Assembly (NCBI RefSeq): GCF_025370935.1
Contig: NC_133494.1
Location: forward strand, 5,546,508 to 5,610,507
Length of the DNA stretch: 64,000 nt
Source of the DNA: Choristoneura fumiferana
Lineage: Eukaryota; Arthropoda; Insecta; Lepidoptera; Tortricidae
Direction: 5' to 3'
Shown: positions 56,090 to 64,000 of the stretch, one piece after another
How the letters are laid out: the number at the start of each line of letters is the position of its first letter
Position numbering within the stretch: position 1 is the first letter of the stretch
Notes under the pieces: generated by a model
What the model was told of the DNA's origin: nothing
What the model saw: the letters and a program-made list of their open reading frames with translations, nothing else
Database searches by the model: none
Translations under genes and position numbers: made by a program

Positions 56090-58629
56090 TGTCGTGAGCT
56101 CCGACTCACGAAAGAGGTAAACGCTTTATCTATGGTTATCTTGTCTATGAATATTGTCTGTGGTTAGGAACCGTTTAATTTAAATGTCAAAGTTTTTCTC
56201 ACAAGCACTAATATTCAGTTTTGTTAGTTGAAAAGTAATAACGTCTGTAATAGCAGCTGGTGAAGCAGCTGCAATTTCCTAAGAGCTAAGTATCTAGCAT
56301 AGTTTGTTCCTTGCTAAATTTCATCTTTTACTTCATGCGTACTTGTATGCGCTTTACTTCGGAGCTATCAAGCTACTACGGGATTGGTTATTCCGAACGC
56401 TAAGATAAACTTTGTGTGCTTAGCATTGCCAAGCACGCTTATGAATACCCTGTTTAAATGAAAGGTTTCCCTGTTTTCTCGAGAATTCTAGGTCGATTAA
56501 GTCCCATACTGAACGCGCCGGAACTGGTCAGTTACTTGGAACTGGGTTCGAGTTCGCGGCTTATGCGTGGCGTACGTTATTGCAGGCAATGTTCTATGTG
56601 CAGCGATATACGGTAAATTCGCCTTATGGGACAGAAAGGCAGCCAGGTGAAGGCTGGAGGGTCGCCAGGTGACGGCAAAAGAATGGTGCTTGGAGTTATG
56701 GTTTAGCACACAAAGCTACAAAGGCACTGTTTAAAGTAATCTGTACACCAACTTTCAGTATCGGTCAGGTTGCTGACCACCTAAAGTGTAAGGAACGAAT
56801 TATGTCAAGGCATTGTTGCCATGGACATGTGGCTCTCTAGTCAGAGAGTCATGTGTTGTATTACTTCCACAGGAGGTGACGGGAGCATAGAGATCTAAAG
56901 ACCAAACATTAGCGAAGCAGATGTAGTACGATGTCTTGAGAGTTCAAGAGCTTACTTTGAGCCATACATATGGCATGATAACTGCGCGGGAATAATATAT
57001 AAAGGTATGAACTTGCACTTGTTATAACCAGCAATTTGCCTTTCAACAATCATATAGAAATCTGAGTTACATCCCTTCCCATATGTGCGGCGCCGGTCTT
57101 CGTGTCAGCTGACCGAGATGATGTAGGTCGGGGCGCGTGGATCGGCGTCACCACAAAATTTGGTGGAGAAAGGCTGCGATAAGGACCTAGGGATTGATAG
57201 AATAAAGAGAAAATATTTAATTATTGCTGTGTAACAGAGCAAGTTCAATACCCGTAACGCCATCTATCGAAATTTAAAGGAACTAAAGTTTATTCATAAT
57301 TTCTAAACAAAGATAATATATTTAAATTGTATGGACATCAGACCCTTTACATTTGACATGGTCGAATTGCATTTGCAAAGGGAAATTGCCAAAATTCAAA
57401 ATATTTAAACTCGTAGCTTCATCGAAAGAAATCTTAATTATAACGTCTACTATTATGCAAAAATACATATTTTAAGATAAACTTGATGGATGTAGTGCTG
57501 TGAGAGATACTTATTTTAGGTTAATAAACTTTGTAAACTAATTTATAAAATTCCAATCAGAATTGACGGATTTCGGAATTGGCGGAAATCGGAATTGGCC
57601 GATACCGGAAATGCGCCATTAGTAATTAATAGGAAAGGATTTTTTAAAATTATGCTGTACTATATTTTACTGGATGTAGTGATAAGTGAATAATTGACAC
57701 GCAATTAATTCATGTATTATTTAAAAAATGATATTTATTTAATTAAGTACATATAAGGTGAAATACGGAAGTATTTTCTCAGTTCGTGAAAAATTCCTGT
57801 TGACATACAAGGACGCCATTATTTACGCCATTTTTTTACTGTGTCTTGTGGTGTGTGGAGCTCAAGTGCTAATTGAAAATTTATTTGGTAAGTTATATTC
57901 ACTAATTGTGTCGGAAAGTATATTAAATCAACCGTAAATTGTTCGATGGATACCATATTGTGTGGATTTCGTGTAATTCAACTGATATACGGAGGAAATT
58001 GGAGTTTTAAAAGTGAACCGAAGGGACGTCGACATTCATGTGATTTCATGTCGGAAACTTGCGAGATGACTTTGTTTCAGTTTTATCGTGGGAAAACCGT
58101 TACAATCGTCAATAAATGACGAAATATGTGATGATGCTCGTTCAATTGAGTCTTTTAGCGTGAAGGAGTACCTATGATTTCGTCAATTTCAAATTTATTT
58201 AGTTAAGTAGGTATTGTGGTCTTGGATGGAAATAATGAGAAATCGTCTCGAGTACGAAAAGACGCCTATTCGTTTATGCTGATAATTGAGTAGTTTCTTC
58301 GGTGACCGAGAGATTCCCTATAATTGTAATTAATTGTTAGTAACACAGCTTATTTATGTATAGGAATCGAACTTAGGCGGTTCGTTTTACAAAACGACCC
58401 CGCAGGCAGAGGGGCCTTAGTAGCTGTTGCGGCGCCCGGAAAATAGTAAGCCGCGACGCTGCGCTGTGTCTGTGAGCCGTAGCGGACGGCCGAGTTTGCA
58501 TTTTACGTTCAACTTATTAAAGTTGTATTAACAAGGTATGTTCTTTTACTGATAACTGTTAATTTGTGATCGTGTTATTAAAGATGCCTTAATTATTATT
58601 TTTTATATGCTTCATTTGTGAGCAACTAA
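56090..58629 (+). repeat. 5' LTR (at least 2,540 bp)
   Basis: It aligns to 61462-64000 over its whole visible length with roughly ten substitutions and about twenty short indels by eye. The first ~800 bp look identical. It may extend beyond 58629. Small internal repeats (GGAATTGGCGGAAATCGGAATTGGC near 57573) are present. The 70-codon minus frame at 56497-56709 is an LTR by-product. Confidence 0.85.
57752..57783 (+). promoter_or_regulatory. Candidate LTR core promoter (TATA and TCAGT initiator)
   Basis: TATAAG at 57752-57757 lies 29 bp before the A (57781) of TCAGT, the arthropod initiator. A GGACG word lies about 30 bp downstream, close to the DPE position. This would give a U3 of about 1.69 kb. 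AATAAA at 58111-58116 could define the end of R. The same arrangement is in the second LTR. Confidence 0.5.
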
Positions 58630-59070
58630 TAATCTCAATGGAAAGATAATTTATTTTGGAAAGTTAAAAGTTTAATTCATTTGGAAATTTATAATTTATT
58701 AATGCTAAAATATGCCAACTTTTATGAGTTGATCTAATATATTTTGAGAAATAAATTTAGTGGCAAATATCAAATTTATTTGACCATGTATTTATTAATG
58801 TTCAATTTTAATGTAAATATGTGGACAGGGTTCTAAGTAGGGTGTGTGCACTACAGACACGACTAATATTATTAAATTAGTTCTATTGAAATTGAACTAG
58901 GAGTTTGGTAGTGCCATTTGCAAAGTTAAATTATTATTATTATTATTATTTTTGTCAAATTTTGGTTGTAATATTTTATGTCAATGCGATTAAATTTATA
59001 AGGCATTAGCCTTCAGTATTTATGATGATGACTGGTCAGGCTAATTTTATTTAATGATTTTTTCTGACAT
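58630..59070 (+). other. BEL leader region before gag
   Basis: It lies between the last confirmed LTR position and the gag ATG. AT-rich with an (ATT)n tract at 58931-58950. No primer-binding site could be named with confidence, because the LTR end is not seen. TGGTAGTGCC at 58917 is one candidate. Confidence 0.4.
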
Positions 59071-60462
59071 ATGTTACTTACGGATAGCGAAGGTATCATT
59101 TCTTTTGAAAATCCATTCACAGATTGGAACCTCTTATACAAAATGGATAATATATTACTCAATAGGCTATCTACTATAGCTAGCAATATTGATATGCTTG
59201 CTCAATCTGAAATATGTAGCAATATTCAAAACCTCGAAGAAGCAAAGATTCATGCTGCTAAATTGAAATCCATGTTAACTCGATTTGAGACTGAATTACT
59301 ACAATACTTCAACCTGTGTAATGAACCTGATGCTGACGAAATATCAAATCTTACTACAATACAGCTCAAAGGAGAAGAAGTGTTAGCAGGAATGACTGCC
59401 AACATCAACATTAAATCTGACACTAGTGCTACCCGGACTGTGACTTCTGATAGAAGACTTAGCAAACTACCTGAGCTTAGTATACCTACCTTCAGTGGGA
59501 ATCTACTAGAATGGCACCAATTTTGGGATCAATTTCATTCATGTATTGACCAGAGAAACCTGTCTGATGTCGACAAGTTGATGTACTTGAAGGCATCACT
59601 CAGAGGCGAGGCTAAGAAGACTATTGAGGGTTTGGATACTACCAACAAGAATTACGGAATCGCGATATCTACTTTAAAGGAGAGATATGGCAAAGATGAT
59701 CTAATCATTGACGCTCATTATTCCACATTATATAAAATCAAAAGGGCAGAGAAAATTGAGGATTGTCGGAAGACATTAGACGAAATAGAGAGACATATTA
59801 GAGTTCTTCATTCGCTGGGAGAGGATATTAGTCATAATCATCTCAGATTTATGATAATGGAGAAATTTCCAGAGGACATTATATATGAGATTAAAATGAA
59901 AGTAAAGGCCGAATCAATTGAGGACTTAAGAAAACAGCTAGCAGTTATTATTACTGCACGAGAAGATGCCAGTAGAATCTTCTCTGAACAATCATTGAAA
60001 GAAAGTACTCAGTATACAGCGGAGACATTACATGTGAATAATGTATCAAATAATGGTAACAGACAATTCATGAATGCAAGACATAATAATCAGAAATTTA
60101 ACAGGAGTAAACAAACATTTCAATGCCACAGCTCAGTGAATTCCAACTTCAACAAGGACAGTAGACCTCATAAAAGGAGATACGAACCAGAAAATGATAG
60201 AAGACATTTTGATAACAAAAGGAGCAAGTATAGCTGTTTCTTTTGCCAAGGACAACACTATAACGATAGATGTAAGCAAGTCAAAACCTTAGAAGAGAGA
60301 AAACAAAAGCTTAACAACCGATGCTTTAAATGTTTTCGCCTAAACCATTTTGCCAAGCAGTGCAAGGAAAGGAAATTAAAATGTCCACATTGCGGACAAT
60401 TCGACTCGCACAATCAAGCCATATGCCCTGAATTATTCAAAAGGGAAGATCTATCTGCTTAG
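59071..60462 (+). CDS. BEL/Pao Gag-like protein, intact frame
   Basis: 463 codons from ATG. Residues 1-110 are helical. Residues ~133-285 form the DUF1759-type capsid region, marked by LPELSIPTFSGNLLEWHQFW. Residues 330-390 are basic and Asn-rich (nucleic-acid binding). Three Cys/His knuckles follow: C-x2-C-x3-H-x4-C at 389-401, C-x2-C-x4-H-x4-C at 418-431 and C-x2-C-x5-H-x4-C at 438-452. Gag packages the RNA in particles in the cytoplasm. In this group gag and pol are normally one frame. Here the frame stops at the deletion junction, just after the knuckles, so only Gag could be made. No frameshift or stop is seen inside. Confidence 0.85.
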   Translation: MLLTDSEGIISFENPFTDWNLLYKMDNILLNRLSTIASNIDMLAQSEICSNIQNLEEAKIHAAKLKSMLTRFETELLQYFNLCNEPDADEISNLTTIQLKGEEVLAGMTANINIKSDTSATRTVTSDRRLSKLPELSIPTFSGNLLEWHQFWDQFHSCIDQRNLSDVDKLMYLKASLRGEAKKTIEGLDTTNKNYGIAISTLKERYGKDDLIIDAHYSTLYKIKRAEKIEDCRKTLDEIERHIRVLHSLGEDISHNHLRFMIMEKFPEDIIYEIKMKVKAESIEDLRKQLAVIITAREDASRIFSEQSLKESTQYTAETLHVNNVSNNGNRQFMNARHNNQKFNRSKQTFQCHSSVNSNFNKDSRPHKRRYEPENDRRHFDNKRSKYSCFFCQGQHYNDRCKQVKTLEERKQKLNNRCFKCFRLNHFAKQCKERKLKCPHCGQFDSHNQAICPELFKREDLSA

Positions 60463-60490
60463 ATTTATTAAAATTAACGTTACTCGGCAA

Positions 60491-60571
60491 TTCTTGTGGA
60501 CAGACAGCCAGATTGTCATTGACTGGTACAACTCACATAAGCTATTGACACCATTTGTTTCAAGACGATAG
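60491..60571 (+). pseudogene. Pol remnant: RNase H fragment
   Basis: One frame reads FLWTDSQIVIDWYNSHKLLT, matching the LWTDSQIVL-W block of BEL/Pao RNase H (Asp of TDS is catalytic). It runs 26 codons and ends in a stop. Protease, RT and most of RNase H are absent upstream. Confidence 0.65.
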
Positions 60572-60590
60572 AGGGAGATTAAATAACAAA

Positions 60591-60680
60591 AACCTAAGGA
60601 TGATAGACACTTCGCTTGTGGCCGCAGAGGGTCCTAACCTAAGGATGATAGACACTTCGCTTGTGGCCGCGGAGGGTCCT
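60591..60680 (+). repeat. 45-bp tandem duplication
   Basis: 60591-60635 and 60636-60680 are the same 45 bp except for one base (GCAGAGG / GCGGAGG). It encodes NLRMIDTSLVAAEGP twice, in frame. Confidence 0.9.
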
Positions 60681-60799
60681 GCGGATATAGATCATTCGGT
60701 TACTGCATCTTCAGAGTTAGACATGAATCAGTTGAATGTTTCAGCATCATCGGATACTGGATTGGAAACGTCGCAGGAGCACGAACTAGTACAAGGTAC

Positions 60800-61442
60800 C
60801 ACGACCAAGAAAGACCTAATAACGGCTTGGAGACGAGAGTTTACGTGAAAGATATAATAATTCTCATAAGGATGGAAAGTGGGGAAAATCATCTCTCTCG
60901 TTAAGGGACCTGACGGACTATGCAGAGTAGCGAAGGTGAGAGTAGGTGATAAGGTGTTCACACGATCCATTGCTCATTTGTACCCTTTAGAAACAGACGT
61001 CACCGATCAGCCACATAACATTCTTCAAGACACGGAAACTTCAAACAGAATCGAAGCTCAAGATGAAGACAACGGAGAATCAATCAGTATTCCAGCTACT
61101 GTGATTAATGACAGGATTGAAGTAGACAAATTCAGATCTCAGTTAACACCCACTGAACACACTAGGGTAGAAACGATTCCTTACATGGATACGAATATGG
61201 ATGTGACCGATAGACGTTTGGATATCACAGATAACATGGATACGAATATGGATGTGACCGATAAACATTTGGATATGACAGATGACATGGATATAAGTTA
61301 TGATTGTGCCTTGAGTAATGACCTGGACATGAGCGACGGAGAGCAGTCGACGGAGGTGGAACAGGATAAGAAACGCCGAGCTGCAGTTCGAGCCCTGGAG
61401 AAGATCAGGGAGTGGACTCGCGACTTGATGACGTCACTCTAA
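60800..61442 (+). pseudogene. Pol remnant: C-terminal DUF5641-like block
   Basis: KKDLITAWRREF (to about 60840) and, after a frame change near 60845, KVGKIISLVKGPDGLCRVAK ... DKVFTRSIAHLYPLE form the C-terminal integrase-associated block typical of BEL/Pao. It is followed by an acidic tail with two 51-bp units (61185-61235, 61236-61286; MDTNMDVTDxxLDxTD). The reading frame ends at 61442, 20 bp before the second LTR. There is no ATG for this piece, so it is not expressed on its own. Confidence 0.7.
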
Positions 61443-61461
61443 CTAGCTTCCTCGTCGGGAG

Positions 61462-64000
61462 TGTCGTGAGCTCCGACTCACGAAAGAGGTAAACGCTTTA
61501 TCTATGGTTATCTTGTCTATGAATATTGTCTGTGGTTAGGAACCGTTTAATTTAAATGTCAAAGTTTTTCTCACAAGCACTAATATTCAGTTTTGTTAGT
61601 TGAAAAGTAATAACGTCTGTAATAGCAGCTGGTGAAGCAGCTGCAATTTCCTAAGAGCTAAGTATCTAGCATAGTTTGTTCCTTGCTAAATTTCATCTTT
61701 TACTTCATGCGTACTTGTATGCGCTTTACTTCGGAGCTATCAAGCTACTACGGGATTGGTTATTCCGAACGCTAAGATAAACTTTGTGTGCTTAGCATTG
61801 CCAAGCACGCTTATGAATACCCTGTTTAAATGAAAGGTTTCCCTGTTTTCTCGAGAATTCTAGGTCGATTAAGTCCCATACTGAACGCGCCGGAACTGGT
61901 CAGTTACTTGGAACTGGGTTCGAGTTCGCGGCTTATGCGTGGCGTACGTTATTGCAGGCAATGTTCTATGTGCAGCGATATACGGTAAATTCGCCTTATG
62001 GGACAGAAAGGCAGCCAGGTGAAGGCTGGAGGGTCGCCAGGTGACGGCAAAAGAATGGTGCTTGGAGTTATGGTTTAGCACACAAAGCTACAAAGGCACT
62101 GTTTAAAGTAATCTGTACACCAACTTTCAGTATCGGTCAGGTTGCTGACCACCTAAAGTGTAAGGAACGAATTATGTCAAGGCATTGTTGCCATGGACAT
62201 GTGGCTCTCTAGTCAGAGAGTCATGTGTTGTATTACTTCCACAGGAGGTGACGGGAGCTTAGAGATCTAAAGACCAAACATTAGCGAAGCAGATGTAGTA
62301 CGATGTCTTGAGAGTTCAAGAGCTTACTTTGAGCCATACATATGGCATGATAACTGCGCGGGAATAATATATAAAGGTATGAACTTGCACTTGTTATAAC
62401 CAGCAATTTGCCTTTCAAACAATCATATAGAAATCTGAGTTACATCCCTTCCCATATGTGCGGCGCCGGTCTTCGTGTCAGCTGACCGAGATGATGTAGG
62501 TCGGGGCGCGTGGATCGGCGTCACCACAAAATTTGGTGGAGAAAGGCTGCGATAAGGACCTAGGGATTGATAGAATAAAGAGAAAAATATTTAATTATTG
62601 CTGTGTAACAGAGCAAGTTCAATACCCGTAACGCCATCTATCGAAATTTAAAGGAACTAAAGTTTATTCATAATTTCTAAACAAAGATAATATATTTAAA
62701 TTGTATGGACATCAGACCCTTTACATTTGACATGGTCGAATTGCATTTGCAAAGGGAAATTGCCAAATTCAAAATATTTTAAACTCTTAGCTTCATCGAA
62801 AGAAATCTTAATTATAACGTCTACTATTATGCAAAAATACATATTTTAAGATAAACTTGATGGATGTAGTGCTGTGAGAAATACTTATTTTAGGTTAATA
62901 AAGTTTGTAAACTAATTTATAAAATTCCAATCAGAATTGACGGATTTCGGAATTGGCGGAAATCGGAATTGGCCGATACCGGAAATGCGCCATTAGTAAT
63001 TAATAGGAAAGGATTTTTTTAAAATTATGCTGTACTATATTTTACTGGATGTAGTGATAAGTGAATAATTGACACGCAATTAATTCATGTATTATTTAAA
63101 AATGATATTTATTTAATTAAGTACATATAAGGTGAAATACGGAAGTATTTTCTCAGTTCGTGAAAATTCCTGTTGACATGCAAGGACGCCATTATTTACG
63201 CCATTTTTTTACTGTGTCTTGTGGTGTGTGGAGCTCAAGTGCTAATTGAAAATTTATTTGGTAAGTTATATTCACTAATTGTGTCGGAAAGTATATTAAA
63301 TCAACCGTAAATTGTTCGATGGATACCATATTGTGTGGATTTCGTGTAATTCAACTGATATACGGAGGAAATTGGAGTTTTAAAAGTGAACCGAAGGGAC
63401 GTCGACATTCATGTGTTTTTTCATGTCGGAAAATTTGCGAGATGACTTTGTTTCAGTTTTATCGTGGGAAAACCGTTACAATCGTCAATAAATGACGAAA
63501 TATTTGATGCTCGTTCAATTGAGTCTTTTAGCGTGAAGGAGTACCTATGATTTCGTCAATTTCAAATTTATTTAGTAAGTAGGTATTGTGGTCTTGGATG
63601 GAATAATGAGAAATCGTCTCGAGTACGAAAGACGCCTATTCGTTTTATGCTGATAATTGAGTAGTTTCTTCGGTGACCGAGAGATTCCCTATAATTGTAA
63701 TTAATTGTTAGTAACACAGCTTATTTATGTATAGGAATCGAACTTAGGCGGTTCGTTTTACAAAACGACCCCGCAGGCAGAGGGCCTTAGTAGCTGTTGC
63801 GGCGCCCGGAAAATAGTAAGCCGCGACGCTGCGCTGTGTCTGTGAGCCGTAGCGGACGGCCGAGTTTGCATTTTACGTTCAAACTTATTAAAGTTGTATT
63901 AACAAGGTATGTTCTTTTCACTGATAACTGTTAATTTGTGATCGTGTTATTAAAGATGCCTTAATTATTATTTTTATATGCTTCATTTGTGAACAACCAA
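61462..64000 (+). repeat. 3' LTR (truncated by the window end)
   Basis: It is a direct copy of 56090-58629. The differences are mostly one-base changes in A or T runs in the second part. The initiator TCAGT is at 63153-63157 and AATAAA at 63487-63492. Confidence 0.85.

Larger units (their letters stand above)
56090..64000 (+). mobile_element. BEL/Pao LTR retrotransposon, pol-deleted, right end outside window
   Basis: Two direct LTR copies start TGTCGTGAGCTCCGACTCAC at 56090 and 61462. Between them lie a gag-like frame and short pol remnants, in BEL/Pao order. The BEL/Pao assignment rests on the gag domain and the characteristic C-terminal pol block. The second LTR is still matching the first at the window end, so the outer border and target duplication cannot be seen. 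The pol deletion makes this copy non-autonomous. This group is classed as Belpaoviridae, and the copy here is an internally broken insertion. Confidence 0.85.

Noticed and set aside
56497..56709. 70-codon minus frame repeated exactly at 61869-62081
   Set aside because: It is identical only because both copies are LTR. It has no domain, and the repetition is not evidence of coding.
1..64000. CRISPR arrays or bacterial operon signals
   Set aside because: There are no regularly spaced identical repeats with unique spacers, and the gene structure is eukaryotic.

Overview
This is an insect nuclear window, almost certainly lepidopteran. There are no operons or bacterial signals, exons are short with GT-AG borders, intergenic DNA is AT-rich, and the dispersed repeats are ones I associate with moth and butterfly genomes. 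These include the repeat that begins with a CCGGCC-rich head and ends ACGGAACCCT, the tRNA-derived SINE that reads GCCGTGGTGGCCTAGTGG, palindromic MITEs, and LINE tails ending in TTTGA or GAATACT units. Most long open frames here are chance frames inside repeats. I support only two cellular-style gene models and two clear retroelement coding blocks.

Layout. 1-6.9 kb: palindromic MITEs and one short DDE transposase scrap. 7.03-14.41 kb: a composite element in which two near-identical ~1 kb inverted arms flank a decayed LINE (AP-endonuclease/reverse transcriptase, minus strand), which itself carries an internal inverted duplication. 15-31 kb: mostly non-coding, with many MITEs, one nested hAT-like insertion with a perfect 8-bp target duplication, a ~440-bp tandem dimer and a possible orphan first exon. 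31.8-38.05 kb (minus): a multi-exon gene for a Mutator-like transposase fused to a YqaJ-type nuclease. Its exon phases fit throughout, one 87-nt exon is duplicated, a 1,701-bp TA-flanked element interrupts it, and it has about five one-base frame slips. 43.0-44.3 kb: a motif-rich element remnant with a possible zinc-finger tail. 47.5-52.6 kb (plus): the last two exons (end of TM3 to TM7 and tail) of a Frizzled-family Wnt receptor. 56.09 kb to the window end: a BEL/Pao LTR retrotransposon with very long LTRs (>2.5 kb), an intact gag frame and a gutted pol.

The host-gene content is therefore the 3' part of a Frizzled gene, whose 5' exons I could not find in 47 kb of upstream sequence, and a domesticated-looking or decaying Mutator/YqaJ gene on the opposite strand. 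The rest is a layered record of transposition: MITE into MITE, LINE into foldback, TA-element into transposase gene, and unequal exchange between MITEs that probably duplicated an exon. Many differences between repeat copies, and the frame slips in the transposase gene, are one-base changes in homopolymers, so long-read consensus error must be considered before calling decay.
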